Part shown: in pieces, positions 1 to 7,970 of the stretch | Layout: each line of letters begins with the position of its first letter | Numbering within the stretch: position 1 is the stretch's first letter | Source of the DNA: an uncultured Sphingopyxis sp. | Lineage (GTDB): Bacteria; Pseudomonadota; Alphaproteobacteria; Sphingomonadales; Sphingomonadaceae | Length of the DNA: 64,000 nt | Reading direction: 5' to 3' | Assembly (NCBI RefSeq): GCF_900078365.1 | Contig: NZ_LT598653.1 | Coordinates: forward strand, 3,977,501 to 4,041,500 | Translations under genes and position numbers: made by a program | Notes under the pieces: model-generated | Databases searched by the model: none | What the model saw: the letters and a program-made list of their open reading frames with translations, nothing else | Told to the model about the DNA's origin: nothing

Positions 1-1
1 C

Positions 2-124
2 CGCCGCCTGTCGACCTTCTCGAACGACGTTCTCGGTTCGATCATGTCGAACGGCCAGGTGAAGCCGGCGTCGCTCACTCCGGCGAAGGTCGCTGCTCCG
101 GCGGCGGCGCCGAAGAAGGCCTGA
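2..124 (+). CDS. exbB: ExbB/TolQ-type proton channel subunit, C-terminal end only
   Basis: Only the last 40 codons are in the window. The reading frame is open from base 2 to a TGA at 122-124 and gives a hydrophilic tail ending in an Ala/Pro/Lys-rich stretch, as at the cytoplasmic C-terminus of MotA/TolQ/ExbB proteins. Two exbD genes follow on the same strand, the usual ExbB-ExbD-ExbD order of sphingomonads. In that family ExbB forms the inner-membrane pentamer that, with ExbD, uses proton-motive force to energise TonB. The call rests mainly on context and on the tail resembling known ExbB ends, because no membrane segment is visible. Confidence 0.75.
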   Translation, partial: RRLSTFSNDVLGSIMSNGQVKPASLTPAKVAAPAAAPKKA

Positions 125-133
125 TTGGTTCCT

Positions 134-173
134 GGATCCCCGCCTTGTCGCCGCGCGGCGCAGGGCGGGGTCC
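134..173. repeat. GC-rich inverted repeat between exbB and exbD
   Basis: The 126-base gap between exbB and exbD holds a hairpin: GGATCCCCGCC at 134-144 pairs with GGCGGGGTCC at 164-173, with one bulged T. It resembles half of the dispersed palindromes elsewhere in the window. No T-run follows, so it is more likely an mRNA-stabilising or processing hairpin than a terminator. Confidence 0.55.
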
Positions 174-250
174 GCTGGACCGGGCGCGGCGCCGGTGGCG
201 CGACGACCCAAGGGTCCATGACAGTAATTTTGTGACAGGATGCTAATCCT

Positions 251-769
251 ATGGCGATGAGTGTAGGCGACAAGGGCGAAGACGCCCCGATGTCCGAAAT
301 CAACACGACCCCGCTCGTGGACATCATGCTTGTGTTGCTCATCATCTTCCTCATCACGGTTCCCGTGGTTTTGGAGACGGTGAACCTCAAGCTGCCCGAC
401 GTGGTCTTCGAGCCGACGACGACGAAGCCCGAAAATGTGCTGCTGTCGATCCGCTCGGCCGACACCGACGGCGATGGCGAGCCCAATGCCGAGAGCACGG
501 CGTGCGAAGTCTATTGGGGCCAGACCCCGGTCGATTCGCGGCAGTTGCTCGAACGCGGGCAGGCCAAGCTCGAAAAGCTGCTCGAAGATATCGGCGGGCC
601 GCAGAACATCACCGAAGAGAACTTCCCCGAAGTGCATATCCGCGGCGACGTGAACACGCCGTACCAGTGCATCGGCGGTGTGATCTACACGATGCAATAT
701 GCCGGCTTCCAGAAGATCGGGTTCATTTCCGAACCGGCTCCTGGCTCGGGCACGGTGGGCCGTCTCTAA
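251..769 (+). CDS. exbD: ExbD/TolR family biopolymer transport protein (first copy)
   Basis: This 172-residue protein has the ExbD/TolR plan: a short cytoplasmic N-terminus, one membrane segment at about residues 20-41, and a periplasmic domain. Within the membrane segment the motif TTPLVDIMLVLL places an acidic residue at Asp24, where ExbD and TolR carry the essential proton-path aspartate. It is longer than the following copy because of an extra stretch around residues 70-105 rich in acidic residues. It lies between exbB and a second exbD on the same strand and should work with ExbB to power TonB-dependent uptake across the outer membrane. Confidence 0.93.
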   Translation: MAMSVGDKGEDAPMSEINTTPLVDIMLVLLIIFLITVPVVLETVNLKLPDVVFEPTTTKPENVLLSIRSADTDGDGEPNAESTACEVYWGQTPVDSRQLLERGQAKLEKLLEDIGGPQNITEENFPEVHIRGDVNTPYQCIGGVIYTMQYAGFQKIGFISEPAPGSGTVGRL

Positions 770-801
770 GGCGGTCCGCTCAATTATGAAGGAATAATCG
801 C

Positions 802-1227
802 ATGTCCATGGCAGTTGGAGATCGGGACGAAAACGAACCGATGATGGACATGAACACGACGCCGCTCATCGACGTCATGCTCGTGCTCCTCATCATGTTC
901 ATCATCACCATCCCGGTCCAGACCCACGCGGTGAAGATCGATCTGCCGGTCCCGACCGATAGCCAGAGCAATGTCGACCCCGAGAAGAACAAGGTGATGA
1001 TCGACCCCGCGGGGACGATCACCTGGAACGGAACGCCGGTCGACCTCGCGCAGCTGGCGCAATATCTGGAACAGACCAAGGCGCTGCCGGTCGAACCCGA
1101 ACTGCAGGTCCAGCCCGACCCCTATGCGCGCTATATCGTCGTCGACAATGTCATGGCGGTGATCAAGCGCAGCGGCGTCGGCAAGCTCGGCTTCGTCGGC
1201 AACGAACAATATGCCCGCGTCTTCTGA
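802..1227 (+). CDS. exbD: ExbD/TolR family biopolymer transport protein (second copy)
   Basis: This 141-residue paralogue of the upstream protein shares the N-terminal motif NTTPLIDVMLVLL with Asp24, a single membrane helix, and a periplasmic domain of normal ExbD length. The gap to the first copy is 32 bases, so the two are co-transcribed. Sphingomonads and xanthomonads commonly carry two exbD genes after exbB. In Xanthomonas the second copy is reported to matter only for some substrates, and whether that holds here is not shown by sequence. A strong terminator follows at 1260, so this is the last gene of the operon. Confidence 0.93.
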   Translation: MSMAVGDRDENEPMMDMNTTPLIDVMLVLLIMFIITIPVQTHAVKIDLPVPTDSQSNVDPEKNKVMIDPAGTITWNGTPVDLAQLAQYLEQTKALPVEPELQVQPDPYARYIVVDNVMAVIKRSGVGKLGFVGNEQYARVF

Positions 1228-1259
1228 TCTCTGATCGGAGCCGTCAGGCGAAATGGATG

Positions 1260-1288
1260 GGGCCGCGGAGCGATCCGCGGCCCTTTTC
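1260..1288 (+). terminator. Rho-independent terminator of the exb operon
   Basis: A perfect 10-bp stem (GGGCCGCGGA at 1260-1269, TCCGCGGCCC at 1274-1283) with a GCGA tetraloop is followed by TTTTC. It lies 33 bases after the second exbD stop. Confidence 0.9.
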
Positions 1289-1337
1289 ATTTGGTAACGC
1301 CGAGCGGCGGAAACCGACCGATTGCTGCCGTTCTTCT

Positions 1338-1359
1338 CCCCTCCCGCAGGCGGGAGGGG
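1338..1359. repeat. Short palindrome matching the end module of the composite repeat family
   Basis: CCCCTCCCGC and GCGGGAGGGG form a perfect hairpin around two bases. The same hairpin forms both ends of the composite repeat at 23321-23443. A short motif shared with five other intergenic regions follows at 1390-1403. Confidence 0.7.
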
Positions 1360-1470
1360 AAACCACCTCAAGTCCTAAACGTCGTCAACCCACCCCAAAG
1401 CCGACGACCGAAGCGGTCCAACACGAGCGTCCGCCTTGACGCCGCGCGCGCGCCGCAGCATCCTTCGATC

Positions 1471-1818
1471 ATGCCGCGGCTCTACACCAGTTTCGCCGAA
1501 TTCTGGCCCTTTTACCTGCGCGAGCACAGCAAGGCGTCGACACGCGCGCTGCACTATGTCGGGACGAGCCTCGTCGTGCTGATCGCGGTCGCGACGGTGG
1601 TCAGCGGCCGTTGGGGCTGGCTCGCCGCGCTGCCGGTCGCGGGCTATTTCTTCGCCTGGATCGCGCATTTCGGGGTCGAGAAGAATCGCCCCGCGACCTT
1701 CAGCTATCCACTGTGGAGCCTCGCCGCCGACTTCAGGATGTGGGCGATGTGGCTCGGCGGGCGGCTGGGCCCCGAACTCGACCGCGCAGGCGTGTCGCGG
1801 GAAAATCGATCAGACTGA
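1471..1818 (+). CDS. DUF962 / Mpo1-like membrane protein
   Basis: The 115-residue protein starts at the ATG at 1471. The frame is open further upstream, but that part is encoded by repeat sequence and is not protein-like. It begins with a pattern of the form F-x-x-FW-x-x-YL-x-x-HS, then RALHYVGT, which is typical of DUF962 proteins, followed by two hydrophobic helices at about 30-50 and 51-65. The eukaryotic member Mpo1 is an iron-dependent dioxygenase of 2-hydroxy fatty acids, and the conserved His residues fit a metal site. The bacterial function is not established, so I call only the family. Confidence 0.8.
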   Translation: MPRLYTSFAEFWPFYLREHSKASTRALHYVGTSLVVLIAVATVVSGRWGWLAALPVAGYFFAWIAHFGVEKNRPATFSYPLWSLAADFRMWAMWLGGRLGPELDRAGVSRENRSD

Positions 1819-1891
1819 GCGAAAGCACTCGCTGGCGCTTGTTGCGAATCATTCTTAATTTGGCCCGGTTCACCGCTGCTGGAGACCGGCC

Positions 1892-2095
1892 ATGCCCGCC
1901 GACCTGATCAAGACGTTCACCTATCTCACCATCCACCTGACGATCGGGTTCAGCGTCGCTTATGTGATGACCGGATCGGCCGCGCTCGCGGGCGGGATCG
2001 CGATCATCGAGCCGTGCATCAATGCCGTCGCCTTCTTCTTTCACGAAAAAGCATGGAAGCGGGTGGGTGCGGGGCCTAAGCTGCTCGCCGCCTGA
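1892..2095 (+). CDS. DUF2061 small membrane protein
   Basis: The 67-residue protein has two hydrophobic segments (about 8-26 and 28-48), then the motif FFHEKAWKR near the C-terminus. The TYLTIH start and the HEKAW end are typical of DUF2061 proteins. The function of this family is unknown. It lies alone between the Mpo1-like gene and the OsmC gene on the same strand. Confidence 0.85.
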   Translation: MPADLIKTFTYLTIHLTIGFSVAYVMTGSAALAGGIAIIEPCINAVAFFFHEKAWKRVGAGPKLLAA

Positions 2096-2169
2096 GGACG
2101 CCCGAGTCCCGGACGCCATTTCCGTTTCGCACGCATGATCGACCCCCGATCGAACCCAGGAGATATCGC

Positions 2170-2598
2170 ATGACCGTCAACCGCGCATCGGCCCGCTACG
2201 AAGGTTTCGGCAAGGAGGGCAAAGGATCGATCACGACCAAATCGGGGGTGCTCGACAAGCAGCCTTATGGCTTCGGCACGCGCTTCGAAGGCCAGCCCGG
2301 AACCAATCCCGAGGAATTGATCGCCGCGGCGCACGCCGCCTGTTTCACCATGGCGCTGTCGTTCGGGCTCGCGCGCGCGGGCTATAATGGCGACACCCTC
2401 GAGACGAGCGCCGCGGTGACGCTCGAACAGCAGGACGGCGGCTTCACGATCACCAAATCGGCGCTGACGCTGACCGGCAAGGTGCCGGGGATCGCTGCCG
2501 ACGAATTCGCGAAGATCGCCGAAGAAGCCGAGAAGAATTGCCCGGTGTCGAAGCTGCTCGACTGCGAGATCACGCTCGAGCACAAGCTCGAAAGCTAA
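2170..2598 (+). CDS. OsmC/Ohr family peroxiredoxin
   Basis: At 142 residues this has the normal length of OsmC-type hydroperoxide reductases. The two redox cysteines are visible: one in the motif AHAACFTMAL near residue 59 and one in NCPVSKLL near residue 125. These proteins reduce organic hydroperoxides in the cytoplasm with a Cys thiolate. The AGTNPEELI-like stretch just before the first Cys (here GTNPEELIAAAHA) is a strong family marker. An AGGAGATA ribosome site precedes the ATG. The stop overlaps the stop region of the convergent 2H phosphoesterase gene. Confidence 0.93.
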   Translation: MTVNRASARYEGFGKEGKGSITTKSGVLDKQPYGFGTRFEGQPGTNPEELIAAAHAACFTMALSFGLARAGYNGDTLETSAAVTLEQQDGGFTITKSALTLTGKVPGIAADEFAKIAEEAEKNCPVSKLLDCEITLEHKLES

Positions 2599-3182
2599 GC
2601 CGCGTAACGCAGCGGCGGCGGCAGTGCGTCGTCCATGAAGTCGAAGGCGCCCTGCGCGGGCGCGGGCAGCTGCCAGCGCTGGAGGACGCGGTGGCGGCTG
2701 TGGCCGACATGGCTTTCGATCAGGACGAGCTCGCGCGGCGTCCAGTTCCACGCGACCGGAACCGGATCGAACGCATGTCTGCCATAGCCGAGCGTGATGT
2801 GCGGGCGGAGTCCCGACTGGCGATACCAGGGCGCGATTCCATATGGTGCGAGCCGTGCGACAAGGTCGTCGTAAAGCTGGCGAATAGCCGCGGTGCTCCC
2901 GACCGTGACCAGTTCGGCGCCGGCATCCCGGCTGACGATCCGGCCAAAGGGAATCGAAGCGGCGGCGGGCACGCCGCTTTCGAATGCGCTGGCGACGCGT
3001 TGCCGCAGGAAGGGGTGGGGCACCGACGTCTCGTCGATCGTGCAGAGAGTGAGGTGATAATTTTGCGGCTTCAGCCCCGCGAAGAGATCGCCCGAAACGG
3101 GCGGCAATTGACGCGCAAGCCAGCCTGCGCGATCGGCGGCGAGCTGAAAGCCAAGGAAATAGCGGAACATTGGGCTCATCAT
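2595..3182 (-). CDS. 2'-5' RNA ligase family protein (2H phosphoesterase)
   Basis: The 195-residue protein has the two H-x-T-x motifs that define 2H phosphoesterases: HLTL near residue 50 and HITL near residue 140, spaced as in bacterial ThpR/LigT proteins. Such enzymes act on cyclic phosphodiester or 2'-5' linked RNA ends. The exact substrate of this member is unknown. Two adjacent ATG codons are possible starts, and GGAGG five bases upstream favours the first. A second, divergent 2H protein is encoded at 11089-11652. Confidence 0.85.
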   Translation of the reverse strand: MMSPMFRYFLGFQLAADRAGWLARQLPPVSGDLFAGLKPQNYHLTLCTIDETSVPHPFLRQRVASAFESGVPAAASIPFGRIVSRDAGAELVTVGSTAAIRQLYDDLVARLAPYGIAPWYRQSGLRPHITLGYGRHAFDPVPVAWNWTPRELVLIESHVGHSRHRVLQRWQLPAPAQGAFDFMDDALPPPLRYAA

Positions 3183-3249
3183 CCATTCCTCCGAATCGGA
3201 TCAATGTTCCCATTATGTTCTCACTGGCCGCTGGAGTCGAATCCTTCCG

Positions 3250-3705
3250 CTATTCGTCGTCGATCGGCATCCGGGTGACGTGGATGTAGCTCGCCTGCCA
3301 GCTATCGCCATGACGCCGGAAAATGTCGGTGAAGCGGATGCGGACGCGGAAGGGCTTGCCCGCCGCGCGGCCCGACAGGATCGTCTCGGCGCTCGCAAGG
3401 CCCGTGTCCCTGCCGAGCGGCAGGACGGCCCGGTCCTTCAGCGTCACCGGGTCATAATCATCGTCGGGCCCGGTCCAGCCCTCGATGAAGAAAGCCTTGC
3501 CATAACGCTTGCCGCTTCCGTCGATGAAGACGAGGTCGTCGGCGACCATGCGATCGAGCGCGGCGCGATCCTGCGCGATCTGCGCCGCGTCGAAGGCGTC
3601 GGCGAAGGCGGTGAGGTCGGCGATGTCGCTTTGCGGCGCCTCGGCCGCCGCGCTGGCGGACAGGGCCAGGGCGAGCATCGTTGCCCGGAAAAGGGAGGTC
3701 TTCAT
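3250..3705 (-). CDS. Exported SnoaL/DUF4440-like protein (NTF2 fold)
   Basis: The 151-residue product starts with a clear signal peptide (about residues 1-21, ending in an Ala-rich cleavage region). The mature part looks like a DUF4440 domain: an N-terminal helix with DAAQIAQDRAALDRMVADD, then DGSGKRYGKAFFIEG, and a C-terminal strand around WQASYIHVTR. NTF2-fold domains of this type bind small ligands or act as ring-opening or isomerising enzymes, and no catalytic residue can be assigned here. It stands alone, convergent to nothing, 67 bases from the 2H phosphoesterase gene. Confidence 0.7.
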   Translation of the reverse strand: MKTSLFRATMLALALSASAAAEAPQSDIADLTAFADAFDAAQIAQDRAALDRMVADDLVFIDGSGKRYGKAFFIEGWTGPDDDYDPVTLKDRAVLPLGRDTGLASAETILSGRAAGKPFRVRIRFTDIFRRHGDSWQASYIHVTRMPIDDE

Positions 3706-3859
3706 TCGCCCATCATTCCCGCCAGGGCGCGCCCGGTCAATCGTCGTCGGACCTGTTCAATTCGATTGCGCCGTCCTGCCGGCGATATTCGCGCTTGATC
3801 TCAACCATGGTTGAGCTTTCATAAGGCACGCAGATGATTAGCGAACGGAGCGTCTGTCG

Positions 3860-4741
3860 ATGTTGCACTACCCCCCTGCCCCCTCCGATCCGGCCGATTC
3901 CGATATGCCGGCTTCTGATCCGGCCGACGCGTTCCTGCCGCGCTATTTCGCGCGCATCGGCTATAGCGGCCCGGTGGCGCCGACGTGGGAGGTGCTCGCC
4001 GCGCTCCAGGCCGCGCATATCGCGGCGATCCCGTTCGAGGCGATCGACGCGCTGACCGGCGCCGGAATCGATATTGGCGCCGCCGCGATCGACGCGAAGC
4101 TGGTCGGCCAGCGGCGCGGCGGATATTGTTTCGAGCAGAACGGCCTGTTCCTCCGCGTCCTGCAGGCGATCGGCTTCGCGGCCGAGGGGCTGATCGGGCG
4201 CGTGCGCTGGATGCTGCCCGACGATGCCCCGCCGACGCCCCGCTCGCATATGGTCGTGCGCGTGACGATCGACGGGCGGCCGTGGCTGGCCGACGTCGGC
4301 TTCGGCGCCGCGGTGCCGCCGCAGCCGCTGGCGATGGATCGCGAGGATCCGCAGCCGACGCGGCACGAAAGCTATCGCGTCGTCCGGCAAGGCGATGAAT
4401 GGCAAGTCGCCGCGCTGATCGAGGGCGGGTGGCGGACGCTCTACCGGATCGAGAATGTCCCGCCGCCGGCGATCGATTACGAACTCGGCAACTGGTACAC
4501 CTCGGCGCATCCCGATTCGCATTTCCGCCATCAGCTGATCGCGGCGCGGACGACGGCCGAGGCGCGCTATGGGCTGCGCGACAACCGGCTGACGACGCGG
4601 CTGATCGACGGGCGATCCGACCGCCGCTACCTGACCGCCGACGAGATCGAGCGCGCCTTGTCCGAAATCTTTCTGCTGCCGGTGCAGCGCCACTGGCGCC
4701 CGGCAATCGAGCGCGCGGCGACGGCGGAGATTGCCGGATAG
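3860..4741 (+). CDS. nat: Arylamine N-acetyltransferase
   Basis: The 293-residue protein has the Cys-His-Asp triad of NAT enzymes: Cys90 in RRGGYCFEQN, His130 in RSHMVV and Asp145 in WLADVGFG. These enzymes transfer acetyl from acetyl-CoA to arylamines and hydrazines in the cytoplasm. Length is slightly above the usual 270-280 because of an N-terminal tail of about 20 residues rich in Pro and Asp. An ATG at 3905 would give a more standard length. GGAG lies nine bases before the ATG at 3860, so I kept it. Confidence 0.93.
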   Translation: MLHYPPAPSDPADSDMPASDPADAFLPRYFARIGYSGPVAPTWEVLAALQAAHIAAIPFEAIDALTGAGIDIGAAAIDAKLVGQRRGGYCFEQNGLFLRVLQAIGFAAEGLIGRVRWMLPDDAPPTPRSHMVVRVTIDGRPWLADVGFGAAVPPQPLAMDREDPQPTRHESYRVVRQGDEWQVAALIEGGWRTLYRIENVPPPAIDYELGNWYTSAHPDSHFRHQLIAARTTAEARYGLRDNRLTTRLIDGRSDRRYLTADEIERALSEIFLLPVQRHWRPAIERAATAEIAG

Positions 4742-4815
4742 TCGCACCGTGGCTTGACTCGCCGGCGCTGTGGCTTTCTCATGCTTCGACAACATAATAG
4801 CAGGAGCGGAAAGCC

Positions 4816-5673
4816 ATGACCCTCGCAACGTCGCAGCGGGTTTTCGAGCGGCTGAAGGTCGCGCCGTTGACGCCCGGTATCGGCGCAGAAATCTCGGGCA
4901 TCGACCTCGCCTGCGAACAGGATGACGCGACGATCGCCGAAATCCGCGCCGCGCTGCTGGCCTACAAGGTCGTCTTCTTTCGCGACCAGTTCATCACGCC
5001 CGAACAGCATATCGCCTTTGCGCGGCGCTTCGGCCCGCTCGAAATCCATCCCGCGACGCCGCAGGATCAGCCGAACCGCGAGGTGCTGCACATCGCGCAC
5101 GGGCCCGATTCGCGGGGGCGCGAGAATTTCTGGCATTCGGATGTCACTTGGCGCGCCGAACCCTCGCTGGGATCGATCCTGCGCGCGATCGAGGTGCCCG
5201 AGGAAGGCGGCGACACGCTGTTCGCCGACATGGCGGCGGCGTTCCGCGGCCTGTCGCCCGCGATGCAGGATTGGTGCCGCTCGCTGAGCGCCGTGCATGA
5301 CATCGCGCGGGTCTTTGCCAAAAGGCTGGGCAAGAGTGCGCACGAACTGCACGAACAATATCCGCCGCAGCTCCACCCCGTGGTGCGCACCCATCCCGAG
5401 ACGGGCGAACAGGCGCTTTACGTCAACACCGCTTTCACGAGCCATATCGAGGGATTGTCGGCAAAGGAGAGCGAGTGGCTGCTCGCGCATCTCTATGCGC
5501 AGGCCGCGGTTCCCGAAATCCAGTGCCGTTTCCGCTGGCGCGCGGGGTCGATCGTCTTCTGGGACAATCGCGCCGCGCAGCATTATGCGGCGTCGGACTA
5601 TTTCCCCGCGGTGCGGCGGATGGAGCGAGTGACAATCGCGGGCGACCGGCCCTTCTATCGCGACGAACGCTGA
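4816..5673 (+). CDS. TauD/TfdA family 2-oxoglutarate-dependent dioxygenase
   Basis: The 285-residue protein carries the non-haem Fe(II) facial triad: His107 and Asp109 in WHSDVTW, and His256 in QHYAASDY. Arg residues at 267-271 would bind 2-oxoglutarate. The spacing of the HxD and distal His is that of TauD/TfdA. The N-terminal GAEISGIDL is also a family hallmark. Substrates in the family include taurine, alkyl sulfates and aryloxyacetates, and the sequence alone does not decide between them. No sulfonate transporter is adjacent. The DUF1801 gene begins 8 bases downstream. Confidence 0.92.
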   Translation: MTLATSQRVFERLKVAPLTPGIGAEISGIDLACEQDDATIAEIRAALLAYKVVFFRDQFITPEQHIAFARRFGPLEIHPATPQDQPNREVLHIAHGPDSRGRENFWHSDVTWRAEPSLGSILRAIEVPEEGGDTLFADMAAAFRGLSPAMQDWCRSLSAVHDIARVFAKRLGKSAHELHEQYPPQLHPVVRTHPETGEQALYVNTAFTSHIEGLSAKESEWLLAHLYAQAAVPEIQCRFRWRAGSIVFWDNRAAQHYAASDYFPAVRRMERVTIAGDRPFYRDER

Positions 5674-5680
5674 GGGCGGA

Positions 5681-6109
5681 GTGACCGGGAAGAAAGTCGT
5701 GCTGCTGTCGGGCGGCAATCCGCAGATCGCCAAAGGCTATGGCGACGCGCCGGTGCAGGCTTATATCGCGGCGATGCCGGGGTGGAAGTCGGCCGCCTGG
5801 GCGCGGCTCGACAGACTGATCGAAAAGACGGTTCCGGGGGTCGCAAAGGCGGTCAAGTGGAACTCGCCGCTCTATGGCGCGCCGGGGCAGGGTGAGGAGC
5901 CGACGCACTGGTTCCTGAGCATCCATTGCTTCGACCGTTACATCAAGGTCGCCTTCTTTCGCGGCCGCTTGCTCGATCCGGTGCCGCCGGTGGCGTCGAA
6001 AAGCGGCGACACGCGCTATTTCCATATCCATGAGGATGAGAAGGTCGACGAAGCGGCGTTCGCCGACTGGGTCAAACAGGCCGCGGCACTGCCCGGTGAG
6101 AAGATGTGA
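5681..6109 (+). CDS. DUF1801 (YdhG/YdeI-like) domain protein, first of a pair
   Basis: The 142-residue protein starts at a GTG preceded by GGGCGGAG. It has the DUF1801 pattern: an N-terminal helix with YIAAMPGW, then AVKWNSPLYGA, then KVAFFRG and a C-terminal WVKQAAAL helix. The domain is related to the YdhG/YdeI fold and has no agreed biochemical function. It sits 8 bases after the dioxygenase gene and 10 bases before a second DUF1801 gene, so the three genes are probably one transcript. Confidence 0.8.
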   Translation: MTGKKVVLLSGGNPQIAKGYGDAPVQAYIAAMPGWKSAAWARLDRLIEKTVPGVAKAVKWNSPLYGAPGQGEEPTHWFLSIHCFDRYIKVAFFRGRLLDPVPPVASKSGDTRYFHIHEDEKVDEAAFADWVKQAAALPGEKM

Positions 6110-6119
6110 GGAAGAGGTT

Positions 6120-6518
6120 ATGGCGGCGGACCTGATCGATGCGAAGATCGCGGCGCTCGGCGACTGGCGCGGCGACATGCTGGCGAAGCTGCGCGCGTTG
6201 ATCCATGCCGCCGACGCGCAAGTCGAAGAGACCGTGAAGTGGCAGAAGCCGTCGAACCCGGCGGGAGTTCCGGTGTGGGACCATGCCGGCATCCTCTGCA
6301 CGGGCGAGATATACAAGGACAAGGTCAAGCTGACCTTCGCCAAGGGCGCGGCGCTCGCCGATCCGAAGAAGCTGTTCAATTCGAGCCTCGACGGCAACAC
6401 GCGGCGCGCGATCGACCTGTTCGAGGGCGACAGCATCGACGAAGCGGCGTTCGAGGCGCTGGTCCGCGCCGCGGTCGAGGCGAACCTCGAAAAGCCGGCG
6501 CGGGTCAAAAAGGCCTAG
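6120..6518 (+). CDS. DUF1801 domain protein, second of a pair
   Basis: I place the start at the ATG at 6120, preceded by GAGGAAGAGG. The frame runs further upstream but overlaps the previous gene. The 132-residue product has the VKWQKPSNP and KVKLTFAKGA segments that match the other copy's VKWNSPLYG and KVAFFRG, so the two are diverged paralogues in tandem. Function is unknown. The stop overlaps the end of the convergent ThuA gene by 4 bases. Confidence 0.8.
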   Translation: MAADLIDAKIAALGDWRGDMLAKLRALIHAADAQVEETVKWQKPSNPAGVPVWDHAGILCTGEIYKDKVKLTFAKGAALADPKKLFNSSLDGNTRRAIDLFEGDSIDEAAFEALVRAAVEANLEKPARVKKA

Positions 6519-7336
6519 TCGCAGCCCGTTCCTTCGGCGCGCGCGGCCCAGCCGATCGCGCCGTCCAGCATCCTGAGGTGCGCGGGGTCGCGCCACGCTT
6601 CGGCCTTGTGACCGAGCGCCGAGTAGAAGATGCGCGCGCGGCCCTCGCAGCGCCACCAGATCAGCGCGTGGTCCGCGCCCATGCGGTATTTGGGGTCGAG
6701 GTGCAGCGTGCGTTCGTCGAGCGATGCGAGGATGTGCGCGTCGGCGGCGGGCGCGACGTCCCAGCTGTAATATTCGTCGGTCCAGCGCCAGCGGGCGGGA
6801 AGGTGGCGCGTCGCAGGGTGACTGCGGTCGGCGATCGTGAGGTCGGCCGCCTGGAACTGGTGGGCGCCGCCCGGGTGGCCGGTGAAACGGCCATTGCCGC
6901 GCAGCTTCACGAACCAGTCGGGGTGGCTGCCGTCGCCCGCGCTGTGGAGGCCGACGAAGCCGCCGCCGCCAGCGATCCACGCCTGGAAGGCATCGCGCTG
7001 GTCGGGGGTGTAAATGTCGCCGCTAGCATTGGCGAAGACGATGACATCGAATCCGGCGAGGTCGCGGCGGTTGAAGACGGCGGCATTTTCGGTCGCGAAG
7101 CTGCTCCATCCGCGCGCCTTCACCAGCGCCTCGATCGCCGGCACGGCTTCCGCGATGCTGTCGTGGCGATAGCCGTTGGTCTTGCTGACGATCAGCACCG
7201 CGGGACGGGTGAGCGCGGGCAGTTCGGGCGGCACGCGGTCGAACGTCGGCGCCGGGCGCCGCGGATCGGGTGCCGCCTGTGCGGCCCCGAGCATCAGCGG
7301 CAGCGCGACGACAGCGAGCTTGGCGATGGTGATCAT
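6515..7336 (-). CDS. Exported ThuA domain protein
   Basis: The 273-residue protein begins with a signal peptide (about 1-21) and then shows the ThuA fold: VLIVSKTNGYRHDSI, FDVIVFANASGD, GGGFVGLHSAGD and a C-terminal ARIFYSALGH. These match glutamine-amidotransferase-like ThuA proteins, which in rhizobia take part in trehalose and related disaccharide catabolism. The signal peptide suggests a periplasmic role, as in many Planctomycetes and Sphingomonadales members. No sugar operon is adjacent, so the substrate is open. Confidence 0.88.
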   Translation of the reverse strand: MITIAKLAVVALPLMLGAAQAAPDPRRPAPTFDRVPPELPALTRPAVLIVSKTNGYRHDSIAEAVPAIEALVKARGWSSFATENAAVFNRRDLAGFDVIVFANASGDIYTPDQRDAFQAWIAGGGGFVGLHSAGDGSHPDWFVKLRGNGRFTGHPGGAHQFQAADLTIADRSHPATRHLPARWRWTDEYYSWDVAPAADAHILASLDERTLHLDPKYRMGADHALIWWRCEGRARIFYSALGHKAEAWRDPAHLRMLDGAIGWAARAEGTGCD

Positions 7337-7413
7337 TCTGCCTCTCCCGACAATATCGGGCGCAGGCTAATGACACCGGTGAACCTTCGCAAGCCGCCGC
7401 CGTCGCGCGATGC

Positions 7414-7863
7414 TCAGCGGCAGCGCACCTCGTCGTTGCCGCTGCGTTCGATCGCGCGCCCGGCGACCGCGCCGCCGACCGCGCCGAGCACGGTGCCGAG
7501 CGTCTTCGAATCGCCCGGCGCGATGACGTTGCCCGCGATGCCGCCGATCACGCCGCCGACGATCAGCCCGGTCGAGCCGTCGTTGCGGCGGCAATAATAT
7601 TTGCCGTCGCGCCCGCGATAGATGCGGTCGTCGTTCGACAGGCGGCGTTCGCGGTAACGGCGATCGCTCCGGTAATAATTATCGGCATAATAGCCGCCGT
7701 GGCGCGGGTCGGGCCGGTCATAGTCGTAGCGGCCGTACTGGTCGTAATAGCTGCGGTCGTAATAGCCGTAGCCGCCGTCGTCATAGCCATAGCCGCCGGT
7801 CGAAGCGCAGGCGCCGAGCGTCGCGGTCGCGGCGGCGAAGGGCAGGATCATCAGCTTGTTCAT
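7414..7863 (-). CDS. Tyr-rich lipoprotein with glycine-zipper 2TM domain
   Basis: The start at 7863 gives a 149-residue lipoprotein with the lipobox LGAC at about residues 17-20. A middle region (about 22-65) is unusually rich in Tyr, Asp and Gly (for example YDDGGYGYYDRSYYDQY). The C-terminal half has the glycine-zipper pattern GGVIGGIAGNVIAPG and VLGAVGGAVAGRAIE, as in the 2TM domain of Rickettsia 17-kDa surface antigen-like proteins. It is probably anchored in the outer membrane. The longer upstream frame is not protein-like. Confidence 0.85.
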   Translation of the reverse strand: MNKLMILPFAAATATLGACASTGGYGYDDGGYGYYDRSYYDQYGRYDYDRPDPRHGGYYADNYYRSDRRYRERRLSNDDRIYRGRDGKYYCRRNDGSTGLIVGGVIGGIAGNVIAPGDSKTLGTVLGAVGGAVAGRAIERSGNDEVRCR

Positions 7864-7970
7864 CGGCTTCACTCCGTTCGGATCGCGTGCCGGGCCAAGC
7901 GGGCGGGGCATGCGGATGGCCCCTCTCGCAAAGAAAGACCCCCGAACGCCTTGCCGGGTTCCCTGTCGCC

